64,000 bases of DNA from Flavobacteriales bacterium (GCA_016722445.1 JADKIZ010000016.1:37482-101481); one strand, 5' to 3'. Counted from the stretch's first letter, positions 26,948 to 37,440 are shown. The notes: generated by a model not told the origin, from the sequence alone. Numbers and translations: made by a program.

Positions 26948-28724
26948 TTATATCATCGCAGAGATCAATAAATCAATCAGCTTAATACCTACAAATGGTG
27001 TGACAATTCCACCTAGACCATACACGAACAGATTTCTTCTCAAAAGGGCACTCGCACCAATGGGCTTATAGGCGACTCCTTTTAAAGCTAGGGGAATAAG
27101 CAATGGAATGATGATGGCATTGAAAATAATTGCCGATAAAATGGCACTCTCTGGGCTTGAAAGTTTCATGATATTCAACCCCTGAAGTGCGGGTATGGAA
27201 GCCATAAACAATGCAGGTACTATGGCAAAGTACTTGGCAAACGTCATTGGCAATTGAGAATGTCGTGAGTGTTCCTCTTGTCATAAGAAGTTGTTTGCCT
27301 ATTTCTACCACTTCAATAAGTTTAGTAGGATCATTATCCAGATCAACCATATTGCCCGCTTCCTTGGCTGCTTGTGTGCCGCTGTTCATGGCAACACCGA
27401 CATCCGCCTGTGCAAGGGCTGGGGCGTCGTTTGTACCGTCTCCCATCATCGCAATGAGTCTTCCTTCACTTTGTTCTCTGCGGATATAATTCATCTTGTC
27501 TTCCGGTTTGGCTTCAGCAATGAAATCATCGACACCTGCTTTCTCCGCGATGTATTTTGCTGTCAACGGATTGTCTCCTGTGACCATCACTGTTTTGATG
27601 CCCATTTTTTTTAGGCGCTGAAATCTTTCTTGGATGCCCGGTTTGATCACATCCTGAAGTTCTATTACACCAAGAACGTTTTCATTCTCTGAAACTACAA
27701 GTGGTGTCCCTCCATTTTCGGAAATGATTTTTACTTGCTCTGCTATTTTTTCGTCTATACCGTTCGCAGGATAGAAGTGGGTCGCTTTTCTATTGCCTAT
27801 TGTAATTGTTCCAGTTTTATCCAACAATAAAACATCGATGTCACCAGCTGTTTCAACTGCTCTTCCTGATTTGGAAATAACATTCGCTCGCAATGCGCGA
27901 TCCATCCCTGCTATGCCTATCGCTGATAAAAGTCCTCCTATCGTTGTCGGTATGAGGCAAACAAACAAGGAAATAAATGCTGCAATCGTAATTGGGGTAT
28001 TGGCATAATCCGCGAATGGTTTTAGCGTGACACAAACAATGATGAATACCAATGTAAAACCTGCAAGGAGAATAGTTAGTGCAATTTCATTGGGTGTTTT
28101 TTGTCTTGAAGCTCCTTCAACCAGTGATATCATCTTATCTAGAAAGCTCTCACCTTGACGTGTTGTTACACGCACTTTGATTTTATCTGAAAGGACAATT
28201 GTACCTCCGGTCACTGATGATTTATCTCCTCCGCTCTCTCTGATCACAGGTGCGCTTTCTCCGGTGATGGCACTTTCATCTATTGTAGCAATGCCTTCAA
28301 TAATCTCACCATCGGAGGGAATATGGTCTCCCGCTTCACAAATAAATTCATCTCCAATTTTCAACTGCGCGGAAGAAATGACTTTGCCATCCACCAGTTT
28401 TGCAGGGGTATCTGCTCGTAGTTTTCGTAAGCTATCGGCTTGTGCTTTGCCTCTCGCTTCAGCGATGGCTTCCGCAAAATTGGCGAATAGCAAGGTGAGA
28501 AATAGAACAAGAAACACAACCAAATTGTATATGAAACTGCCTTGATTTTTTTCTCCAAATAATATCCAAATGCAAACGCCAAGCATAATGGTTGTTCCGA
28601 TTTCAACCGTAAACATGACTGGATTACGGAACATGATTCTAGGATTCAATTTGACGAATGACTGCTTGAGTGATTCCGCCATAATCCTCTTATCAAAGAT
28701 GGATGTGTTTTGATGCTGATTCAT
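26948..28724 (-). pseudogene. kdpB: potassium-transporting ATPase subunit KdpB, frameshifted and lacking the nucleotide-binding domain
   Basis: P-type ATPase that energises KdpA. Actuator domain motif IDESAITGESAPVIRESGGD, phosphorylation site LLLDKTGTITIGNRKATHF and hinge MMGDGTNDAPALAQADVGVA are all present. Two defects: first, after GNRKATHFYPANGIDEK the chain jumps to AEQVKIISENGGTPLVV, so about 90 residues that form the N-domain in E. coli KdpB (with DETPEGRS and KGS/KGA motifs) are missing; the joined length is about 591 against about 680. Second, at about 27247-27250 GTTTGCC on the minus strand breaks the frame; one T fewer gives SIANDVAKYFAIVPALF and an intact C-terminus. Start MNQHQNTS at 28724. 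Family call certain, function doubtful. Confidence 0.9.
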
Positions 28725-28736
28725 TTTCGCAAAGAA

Positions 28737-30436
28737 TTAATAGATGGTAAAATATTCTGCGATTGGACCAAGCGCCAATGCAGGAAAGAATGAAAGTGCG
28801 GCTACTATGAGTATCACCACGAATACCACAAATCCGAATGTGCCGGTATCTGTCTTCAGTGTTCCTGCTCCTTCTGGAATGTATTTTTTCGAAGCAAGTA
28901 ATCCGGCAATAGCCACTGGTCCGATGATTGGAAGATACCGCGCTAACAACATGACAATTCCGCATGCGATATTCCAAAATGGTGTATTGTCTCCCAATCC
29001 TTCAAATCCACTTCCATTATTCGCTGATGATGATGTGAATTCATACAACATTTCACTGAAGCCATGATATCCCGGATTGTTGAGCCAGCCAGAATACGTT
29101 TCGGGATGTCGTGAGTATAAATAAGAAGTTATGGCGGTACCGGATAAGATCAACAATGGGTGCAGAATGCCATGATCATGGCAATCTTCATCTCTCGCGC
29201 TTCAATTTTTTTGCCGAGAAATTCCGGAGTCCTGCCAACCATAAGTCCGCTGATGAATACAGCAAGGATGATGAATACATAGAAATTGAGGAAGCCAACT
29301 CCAACGCCTCCATAAAAACTATTGATCATCATTCCTGTCATCGTAAACATTCCTGATAGCGGTGTCATGCTATCGTGCATGGCATTCACCGATCCATTGC
29401 TTGTGCATGTGGTTTGAATTGCCCAGTAAGCTGATGCTCCAGCACCAAATCGAATTTCTTTACCTTCCATGCTACCTGCGGACTGTGCAATTCCCAAATG
29501 ATCGATGTTGGGATTGCCTTGCATTTCATAATAAATGGTGGGTAGTAAAAGACAAAGAAATCCCAAGGTCATCGTGCTGAATATCATCCACGACAGATGT
29601 TTCTTTTTCAAAACATATCCTAAGGCAAATACAAGAGAAATGGGTATGAGTACAATTGAAATGGTTTCGACAATGTTTGTGAGGTAGTTCGGATTTTCAA
29701 GTGGATGCGCAGAATTCGTTCCGAAGAATCCTCCTCCATTTGTTCCAAGTTGTTTGATGGCTACAAATCCTGCTACAGGTCCACGACTTACTTGGATTGA
29801 ATCGCCTTCAATTGTAGTCATGTGGGCTTTTCCTTCAAACGTCATGGGCGTGCCGTTGAAGATCAATATCAATGCAACTATGAATGATAGCGGAAGCAGA
29901 ATACGCGTCGTGCTTCTGATGAAGAAGGAATAAAAGTTTCCAATCGATTCTGTTGTTTTGGTTTTCATCAATTGAAATACAACGGCCGCGATGGCAATGC
30001 CACATCCTGCACTAATGAACTGCCATAACATCAATGTAAGTTGACCCAAATAGGAGAGACCTGTTTCTCCTGAATAGTGCTGCAGATTGGTATTGGTCAC
30101 AAAACTGACTGCTGTATTGAAGGCCAGATCTCCACTCATGGAAGGGTTTGAATCTGGATTCAATGGAAGCCAACTCATATTGGTAAGGACCAACATGCAT
30201 ATGAGGAACCAAACCAAATTGATCGTGAGTAATGCAACCAAATGTTCCTTCCAATTCATCTTTCTTGATGGATCAATACCGCTGAGTTTATAGAATATGT
30301 TGTCCACCGGATTGAATATTTTATCAAGCCAAGTGGCTTCATAGGAAAATATTTTGCCGATATATCTGCCAAGGGGTATTGCCAGAAGTATGCTAAGTGC
30401 ATACATGAATATGATTCCGGCCAATTCGTTGTTCAT
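28737..30436 (-). pseudogene. kdpA: potassium-transporting ATPase subunit KdpA, frameshifted
   Basis: K+-binding channel-like subunit, about 567 residues when joined, with about ten helices. All selectivity regions are visible: VTNTNLQHYSGETGLSYLGQ, QLGTNGGGFFGTNSAHPLEN, IQTTCTSNGSVNAMHDSMT and, in the shifted part, EFTSSSANNGSGFEGLGDNT. The frame breaks near 29152-29155: the first frame reads KIAMIMAFCTH-C-stop, while adding one C to the run gives CTPLLILSGTAITSYLYS, joining the C-terminal 139 residues. Located 12 bp before kdpB. Either a deletion of one C in life or an indel in the assembly. Confidence 0.9.
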
Positions 30437-30553
30437 GATTTTTTGGGTGTTTCTAGGGCGTGTGTTTTCAAGAAAAGTGTTGATGCATCATTCATGTTGG
30501 AATGTGTGTGACACAATTTCCTGATCAAGGGTTTTTTATTTGAGTCGTCTGTA

Positions 30554-30631
30554 TTAGAATTTTTCCGGTCGGAGAAGGACGTAGCAGATATAGACGAACA
30601 CCAACAGTACGACGGTAAAAAGTATTATCAT
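30554..30631 (-). CDS. kdpF: KdpF-type small membrane subunit (25 aa)
   Basis: A 25-codon frame from ATG at 30631 to TAA at 30554. The peptide is one hydrophobic helix (MIILFTVVLLVFVYICYVL) followed by the short polar end LRPEKF. KdpF of other bacteria is a 25-30-residue helix ending in a similar A/P-E-x-F tail, and it is always the first gene of kdpFABC, as here (118 bp before kdpA). KdpF stabilises the KdpABC complex in the inner membrane. The call rests on size, position and tail motif. Confidence 0.8.
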   Translation of the reverse strand: MIILFTVVLLVFVYICYVLLRPEKF

Positions 30632-30637
30632 ATCATA

Positions 30638-30721
30638 TTAGATTTTTTCGAATAATTCAATACTGAGATAGAATAGGAGGAAGGCTGTAATACCGCTGAG
30701 TATAAGTACAACTGTGAGCAT
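30638..30721 (-). CDS. 27-aa single-helix membrane peptide preceding kdpF
   Basis: A 27-codon frame, ATG at 30721, TAA at 30638, six bases before the kdpF start. The product MLTVVLILSGITAFLLFYLS followed by IELFEKI is a single membrane helix with an acidic-aromatic-basic tail, resembling KdpF in plan (helix plus E-x-F end) but not in sequence detail. Tight spacing on the same strand argues for one transcript and a paired role. It may be a second KdpF-like subunit or an unrelated small regulator. No named family is recognised. Confidence 0.55.
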   Translation of the reverse strand: MLTVVLILSGITAFLLFYLSIELFEKI

Positions 30722-30830
30722 AGATTATTTTTTTCAGCCATATGCCAACATTGGAACCAAATGAGCGTGGTTTTGTAATCTATAGAATATCAAGTGGTTA
30801 CTGACGGACTACAAACTTGTCAGCATGAAT

Positions 30831-30873
30831 AACCCTATCAAAATGAAAATCGGTTTTTCAAAATGATAGGGTT
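30831..30873. promoter_or_regulatory. 43-bp inverted repeat in the divergent kdp / 31001 gene control region
   Basis: AACCCTATCA (30831-30840) is mirrored exactly by TGATAGGGTT (30864-30873); within it TGAAAA and TTTTCA form an inner stem around TCGGT, with AAA on each side. It lies 110 bp upstream of the kdp leader peptides and 128 bp upstream of the plus-strand gene at 31001. It has no T run, so an operator or an RNA structure is more likely than a terminator. Confidence 0.5.
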
Positions 30874-31000
30874 GATGGAATTACACCAAATAATCAGGAT
30901 CTACCCATTCATGCAAAATGTGATTTTGGTTTTGGCATTGTGCTTGTCTTATGCCTTTGAAAATGTACCGGTTTGATTTCCGGGAATAAACTCTACAAGC

Positions 31001-32329
31001 ATGAAAAAGCATTACATCCTTCTGTTCATTGTTTCATTGTTATGTGAAAAAATGATTCTTGCTCAGTCGCCACTCATTTTCGATAACATGAATATCCATG
31101 AGATGCAAGGCGAAGATCAATTGCCGTCCAGCACCATTCAAACGATTTATCAATATTATCTCGATCATCAATACCAAACACCTTCCGAAAGTGAATTGCG
31201 CGACATGCCGCGTAATTCTTCTATCCCGGCCAACATGGAGGATATTTATTTTGATCATGTTTGGTTAAACATTGCCGAATACTGTTGGCTGGAAGGTGAC
31301 CATTATTCTACAGCGGAAGGGCAATCTGTTGGACTGAATATCCCTGATCGCAAACAAGGCAATCTTTTTATGCTGTTCGATAACCTGAAAGATGAATCTC
31401 GCCATGTCATTGATGCCCGGGCTATGAGAGGATTTGATCATGAGCCATTGATGGTCACCAAAGTGAAAAACAATTTTTATCTCACTGAAAAAGGTAAACA
31501 GAACAAATCAGACGGCGATTATCAATTGATTGTGGATTACCGTGATGGTGTAATGTTTTATGAAAATACTTTCAGCGGTAATCCAGGCGATTTTACTACC
31601 TTCAGAAGATTTAGATACGCAGCATTGGGAATTCCTAAAGCTCTTTTGGAAGAAACGAATGCTTCGAATATGCCAGTAATTTCTTCAACTTTGGAATTGC
31701 TCCAATTCGATACAAAAGGCGGAGGATGGAAGCCTCACGTGAAAAGAACCAGTAGTCCGTCGAAACCAGTATATCAATCCAAACCTGCCTATCAATCCAA
31801 ACCTCCTGTATATGTTGAGGAGGAGTTGGAAGAGGCGGAGGAGATAAACAGGCCTCAGGTTGCGGTATGTGCCAAACCCGCGGCAATTGGCGATATGTTG
31901 CCGCAAGAGGATTTGATGGAGCTGCGCCCTGGACAACGTATTACTTCCGGATTGAATGAGGAATTGTTTAAATCAGATTGGTTGGAATTGGGTGGACTCA
32001 TGTGGTATCAAGGTGAATCGTATTGGGGAAATTCCTCCGAAGCACCACTATACCGTTTTGGTCGTGAAGGCGGTGTGAGTGAATATGAAGTGAAGGTTGC
32101 AGATGCCGGCAAAAAGTCTCCGAAATTCGTGAGCACCCTTTCAGACGATTTATTCAAATTGACTAAAAGGGGAAACTTTGTTTTCATCTCAAATGGTGAA
32201 GAAGGGAATGACAGGATTGAATACACCGTCCTCTCTTATGATGGCAACATCCTTGTTCTGGACGAATTTGACAGTATATCTGGAATTCGTGTACGAAAAG
32301 TGTTGAAGGCTACTGCGAGGGTGAGGTAG
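31001..32329 (+). CDS. secreted protein with an internal duplication (hypothetical)
   Basis: 442 residues with a signal peptide (YILLFIVSLLCEKMILAQ). Two halves share a pattern: the first (about 60-210) has HVWLNIAEYCWLEGDHYSTA and later NNFYLTEKGKQNKSDGDYQL; the second (about 320-440) has SDWLELGGLMWYQGESYWGN and DDLFKLTKRGNFVFISNGEE. Both run W-L-x-x-x-x-x-x-W-x-x-G-x-x-Y, a strand pair, then F-x-L-T-x-x-G, and both end in a beta-rich stretch, which suggests two copies of a lipocalin-like barrel. Between them lies a Pro/Lys/Ser linker with a repeated YQSKP unit and an acidic run. No family is recognised; envelope or extracellular role inferred. A terminator follows at 32409. Confidence 0.6.
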   Translation: MKKHYILLFIVSLLCEKMILAQSPLIFDNMNIHEMQGEDQLPSSTIQTIYQYYLDHQYQTPSESELRDMPRNSSIPANMEDIYFDHVWLNIAEYCWLEGDHYSTAEGQSVGLNIPDRKQGNLFMLFDNLKDESRHVIDARAMRGFDHEPLMVTKVKNNFYLTEKGKQNKSDGDYQLIVDYRDGVMFYENTFSGNPGDFTTFRRFRYAALGIPKALLEETNASNMPVISSTLELLQFDTKGGGWKPHVKRTSSPSKPVYQSKPAYQSKPPVYVEEELEEAEEINRPQVAVCAKPAAIGDMLPQEDLMELRPGQRITSGLNEELFKSDWLELGGLMWYQGESYWGNSSEAPLYRFGREGGVSEYEVKVADAGKKSPKFVSTLSDDLFKLTKRGNFVFISNGEEGNDRIEYTVLSYDGNILVLDEFDSISGIRVRKVLKATARVR

Positions 32330-32408
32330 GAATTAATTTGGATGAACATGTGTGCATTGACGTTGAAATGAAATCAATGCTTATGAGTAAATTTAGTAAC
32401 TTATTAAT

Positions 32409-32455
32409 AATGGCTCTGGATCTATACCAGGGCCATTGATTATTTTAAGCTTTTT
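32409..32455 (+). terminator. intrinsic terminator after the 31001 gene
   Basis: AATGGCTCTGG / CCAGGGCCATT form an eleven-base stem (one G-T wobble) around a seven-base loop, followed by a T-rich tail with TTTT runs. It is 80 bp after the stop of the 31001-32329 gene. Confidence 0.7.
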
Positions 32456-32580
32456 GTTTCTGAAATCGAATATGATTACTCCTTAGAATTTATTTGACGA
32501 TTTAAGTCAACACCTTCCTTCATGCCCGAACTCTTGCAAAGGTTCGGTTTGATAGATTTTCTTTACAACGGCATGTCTAA

Positions 32581-32886
32581 TTATTCCACACCACAGGTTA
32601 CTGTCTCCACGGTTGGACCTTGCCCCACGGATTCATATGGCGACGGATAAGAGTTGATATACTCACCTTGATTGCATCCGGATTCAGCTTCCTTTGGTTT
32701 GGATTGAAATGTGTTAGTGACGGAATTCACAATAACTTGTTGTGGATATACTGTGCTACCATTGGTGTATCCGGGTACTGTTACTGTCTGAACACATTTA
32801 CATACATAGTCCTTTTTGCAGGAGACCATGAAGATGGAAGTACAAATGAATATGGTTTTTGAAAGGTTTTCGACTGTCTTTTTCAT
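32581..32886 (-). CDS. small lipoprotein (hypothetical)
   Basis: 101 residues. The N-terminus TIFICTSIFMVSCKKDYVCK is a lipoprotein signal with lipobox MVSC, so the mature protein of about 80 residues would be lipid-anchored. It contains three more cysteines (YVCKC, SGCNQ, VTCGVE) that could form disulfides in the periplasm. The sequence VPGYTNGSTVYPQQVIVNSV shows beta-strand character. No family is recognised. It is alone on the minus strand between a terminator and a gene-free region. Confidence 0.6.
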   Translation of the reverse strand: MKKTVENLSKTIFICTSIFMVSCKKDYVCKCVQTVTVPGYTNGSTVYPQQVIVNSVTNTFQSKPKEAESGCNQGEYINSYPSPYESVGQGPTVETVTCGVE

Positions 32887-33311
32887 GCGATAAAATAAAC
32901 TTGAGGTATTGGCTGCTCATACAACTTCACCATCTTCTATCTTAATTCATACGCATACTTCAAATGAGTATGCTTTGATCGCAGCAAATCTATCGAATGG
33001 AGAAACAGTTCGAATGTCTTATGATCATGCTTTTATTAACAACCACACGTCCAAATTCCAAGGATGGAATTCGAACCCGCATAGTCTCTTGAAGCAGTTT
33101 ATTTAAGTTCAACGCGCCTCCGATTAACGATCCAGACTATGCACAATTTAACTAATTAATATTACTGTTACTCATTCGAATTCCGCTTCTCGCTCTGAAA
33201 TTCTGCATCACACCATTATCATTCCGAAACAAAATGTCGGTTTACCATCACTGCTCGAAAATTAAATAAGGCACTTCTACCTCTCAACACTCACACCCCT
33301 GTTGGTGTAAT
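32887..33311. other. gene-free region with one inverted repeat
   Basis: No convincing gene in 425 bp. An inverted repeat GCATAGTCT (33079-33087) and AGACTATGC (33134-33142) encloses a shorter pair TTGAA/TTCAA. Next to it the text GGAATTCGAACCCGC looks like the T-arm of a tRNA read from the minus strand, but the arms do not pair and no complete tRNA can be built. It could be the tail or terminator of the large FG-GAP gene downstream, or a degraded tRNA fragment. Confidence 0.35.
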
Positions 33312-36300
33312 CTATTTCTTCAGGAATGGAACATGCAGTGCCTCAAAACCTTCAGTCCAAACGGTTATGAAATATGTACCCTGTGAAAGCTTGGAAATAT
33401 CGATCTGCGTTTTTGACTGGAACAATTTCCGAGTGGAAAGAAGACGACCTTCAATGGTGTGAATAGTCATCATTCCATTCACATAATCTGTTGGAATTAA
33501 CATGCTCAATTGATCAAATGCCGGATTCGGAAAAATTACAACTGCTTTGACTTCCGCTTCTTCCATAGAGGTATAAATTGCATCCATTTCAGTTGTTATA
33601 ATACATCCATCGGATGTCATCATATCTACCGCGTAGTTTCCTGATGTTTGTATTTCAATCGAGGATGAAACACTCCCTTCAATTATACTGCCATCCAAAT
33701 ACCATTGATACGCTGAGCCATCAATAATATTAGTAAACAGATTATTTCCTGACTGAGTAATATTGAGTTCTACTAATTCTGGCAATGAAATCCAGATAGA
33801 ATCAATACGCGCTCCGCATAATGGATTTGAAATTTCAAGTTTCAACCAATTCTCTTCCGTTGCATTGAATGAAGTGATTGGCTCATTTCCAATCATAAGA
33901 TCATTCCATGTCCAAGTATATTGCTCTGACCATGAAACATCTGCATTGGCATGGATCATGGGATCAGCGCACATGCCATCGATGTTGGATGAAATATGTG
34001 ATGTGTATGCGGCACAATCAAATATGGAATGAACCATGGTATTGGTCATAACTGGATCATTGTTATCGAAATAAATACTTGCAGTATTGGATATCTGCAT
34101 TCCTTGCTGAAGTCCTGTAGCCGGCATGATGCGGTAACTTACAAAACCTTGACTTCCCATTTCATCATAACTACTATCTGGGAGATAAATATTATTAAAA
34201 TAGAAAATCAGCTCGCGAGTGACTGGATGAAGACTTTGCATCGCACTGTGTGATGAGGCTGCGAATTGGAGAGTTGAAATGTCGAGGTTTTCATCGATAA
34301 TATCCCGAATGATGACATCCGTCGCTGTTGCTGTTCCTGTATTCTGGAAGTGTATGGTATAAACAATTTCATCTGTGTTCTCAATATAATGTTGATCAGT
34401 GTAGCCAACAGGAGATGCACTCTTCTCATTTGGATCATAAGAACACGCATGTTCATATGACAAAATGAAATTGCCAATGCTTATCCCATTGTTGGTCACT
34501 TCAAGCGAAAAGTCGAGTACATTTCCCATATAGCTTGCATCAGGAACTAGAAGCATGATCGAGAATGATCCTGAATTTGCAGGCATCACGTTATCAATAC
34601 TAAAAATACTTGATGGTTGATATTTGAATCAACAGGTTCTCTAAAACATAATCAGTAATAAGTTCGTCATAGGTGAACACTACATCATAATCATCAATAA
34701 CATTTCCTAGATTTTGAAGATCGATGTAGAATATACCGTAGTCGTTGCAAGCATCATAGTATGGATTTATCGAGGCATTCACTTGGTGAACAGGAACCTC
34801 GTTGTGCACCCCGAAAAACAAGTAGGCAGGACTTGATGATATGGTCACGGTTTGTGTTTGTAGTGTGGTATAATTAGGGTAAACAGGATCGTCTATCATA
34901 CTTAAAGTATAAGTACCAGCTCCAAGGGGCAGAAAAAAATCACCATTATCATCTGTTGTCACTAAAATATTATCGGGCATAACAAGGAGCGTCTCAAAAG
35001 GAAGGCCAGGCTCACCAACCTGTTGAGATCCATTTGTATTGTTGTCATAAAATACTCTTCCTGTAACTTCATACAAACAGGAGAAATCATTGCAATCAGC
35101 GGCTGGATTAAAGTTGTAAGCTGTGGCGTCAGTACAACCACAAAGTGAACAACACGATCCATCATCCCAATCTGCGAATGGACTGTAGTTGCAAATGGTT
35201 GCGTTCATACAACCACCGCCGGCAGAGTTCGGTCGCCAAAAAATTCGCTCCGATTGATAAGTAATGAGGTCATCAAATCCATCACCGGTAAGGTCACCAA
35301 GAGCAGTTGACCGTGGTTGTGCATTGTTTGGTTCATTATGTTGCATGAGGAATGACTGATGAAAGAGAGGAATTACACCATCATTCTCCTGTACCCTAAA
35401 TAATTCCACATCGACATTATGGCTAAAATAATTCTCGGCGATAAATTCTTCGATGCCATCATGATCGACATCTGTGATGCGCACAGAGTTCAACGAAGTA
35501 TATCCACTTACTGGGTAGCCTAAAAAATCGACTCCTTGCACAAAATTGCTGGAACCATCATTCATCATCCAGAAATCATTGCCAGCATTTAGCACCAACA
35601 GATCCTGATCGCCATCACTATCTATGTCTTTGCAAAGTCGAATGCGCACCACATCTAAATTCAAGTATACAGCGGTATTGAATGTTCCATCACCATTATT
35701 CTTGATGTATTTCACGGGGAAGGTTGGACCAGCAGGATAGGTTGCAGGCAGTGAACCTGAAAGAATGTCTAGTAATCCATCATTGTCTACATCACATGCA
35801 ATCCCCATATTCGGAGATAAAGATTCATAGTCGGTAATACTAAAATCTCCATTGCCGTCATTGATGAAAATTTTTACCTGACTTGTTGTGTAAGTCGCCA
35901 TGTCCAGGAAGCCATCAAGGTTCCAGTCTTCTATGAGCAATGGATTCGGCTTTGAAGGGTCATAATAAAAATTGTCCCCGCTGTAAATGGTTTCGTATAG
36001 TCCCGATTGTGTGTTGAAGGTCATTACCAGTGTCTCTGACAAGGGGCTGCCGAGCAAGAGAATAAGATCATCCTGATTATCTCCATTCATATCAGCGAAA
36101 TCATAATCGCCAACTCTTCCGACCGATTGCCAAATATCTGCTGGGAATAATTCTGGTTTTGCAAATTCATTGTTGCCAAGATTCTCGATCCATACCAATT
36201 CAAATTCATGCACACCGGAGATCAAGACCAAGTCTATATCACCATCGAAGTCAACATCCTGTGTGGTTAGATCTGTATTATAATAAGTGTCCTTGACAAT

Positions 36301-37440
36301 TGGATGAATATTGCTTGGCTGCAGAATGTTACCTGTTGATACGAGGTTATCGTACCATGCCAGTCGATATACATTGGAGTTTCCATTTAGCAAGAAGTCT
36401 GTAATTCCATCACCGTTAAAATCCGCCGTTGCCTGATTTATTTTATAGGCATAGCCAGGAAAAAGATGATTGGCTGATTGCGAAAAATTGCCATTCCCAT
36501 CGTTCATATCATATTTCCGGATTCCATATTCATACCACCCATCAACAGTTCCTGAAGGTTTGTAATGATCGGTATCACCGTCTCCATCAAGGTCAAGAAA
36601 GACACTACCAACGTTGTCATTTACAGATAAAAAATGAGCAGCTGTATCAAATTCAAGCAAACTCGTGCATGCATACCAATAAATACCGGATGAAAAAGGA
36701 TTTTCGATTCACAAGATCTTTCATCCCATCACCATTCAGATCAACCAACCAAGTTGGTTGAGCAGGGAAACTGATTGTTTGTGATGCTGCAAATTGTCCA
36801 TCTGGTAGTTGTTCATAATAAATCATCGTTATGGGTTCTGAAGTGCTTGTCTGTTCTGTAAGGTCAAGCAGCCCATCGTTGTTTAAATCCAAGTACATGT
36901 ACGCATCACCCATATCAGGCAATGGAATGGTTGAAGTAAAATGTCCGGCTCCATCATTCAGCCACCAGGAATTGCTAGTGTTGTCAAGTTGGAGCAGATC
37001 AACATCACCATCAGAATCCATGTCTCGGAAGTATTCGAAAAATTCTCCTGGCGTGGTAGATACTGCATTGAAGTTGAGGCCAGAAATCCGCATAAAAATG
37101 GCATATCCGTTGCCATCTTTATATAGCATATCCGTCTGACCGTCGCCATTCATATCGATAAATTGAATATCCGAAAAAGTGAAATAATGAATTCTATATC
37201 CGTGTGGATGGGAGACGTAGGCTCACTGAATTGCCCAGTACCGTCATTAAGATAAGCAACAACCTTATCAGTCGTCAGCATAGCCAAAACATCGACATCA
37301 CCATCGTCATCGCAATCGCCAGGCAAAGTATAGGTGTAATAAGCCGAACTGAAATCATCGAGGATTCCCAGTTCATGTTCGAATTGAGCAATGCATGGTG
37401 AAATGAACAGAAGGAATAATACTATGTGTGTTGTTCTCAT
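33312..37440 (-). pseudogene. giant FG-GAP/VCBS repeat protein with type IX sorting domain, broken by three frameshifts
   Basis: One gene of about 1370 codons read in four pieces: 37150-37440, 36653-37153, 34600-36660 and 33312-34589. It begins with a signal peptide (HIVLFLLFISPCIAQ). More than a dozen FG-GAP/VCBS calcium-binding loops follow, for example DCDDDGDVDVLAM, DMNGDGQTDMLYK, DLDGDGDTDHY, DVDFDGDIDLVLI and DIDSDGDQDLLVLN, forming a beta-propeller. Then come Cys-rich units (CNYSPFADWDDGSC, AYNFNPAADCNDFSC), an SD-repeat-like segment GRVFYDNNTNGSQQVGEPGL, a DUF7619/DUF11-type domain (SYDPNEKSASPVGY, YTIHFQNTGTATA) and a type IX sorting domain (VIFPNPAFDQLSM ... FLKK). Breaks lie near 37200, 36700 (a run of five T) and 34620 (CAAA for CAAAA). 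Likely an adhesin-like surface protein. Confidence 0.8.

Noticed and set aside
30925..30960. Sigma-54-like promoter (TGGCATTGTGCTTG) upstream of the 31001 gene.
   Set aside because: The -12 GC is GT and spacing is imperfect; no sigma-54 regulator is near.
33055..33115. Possible tRNA on the minus strand.
   Set aside because: The T-arm stem does not pair (TGGAA against CCGCA) and no acceptor, D or anticodon arms can be built.
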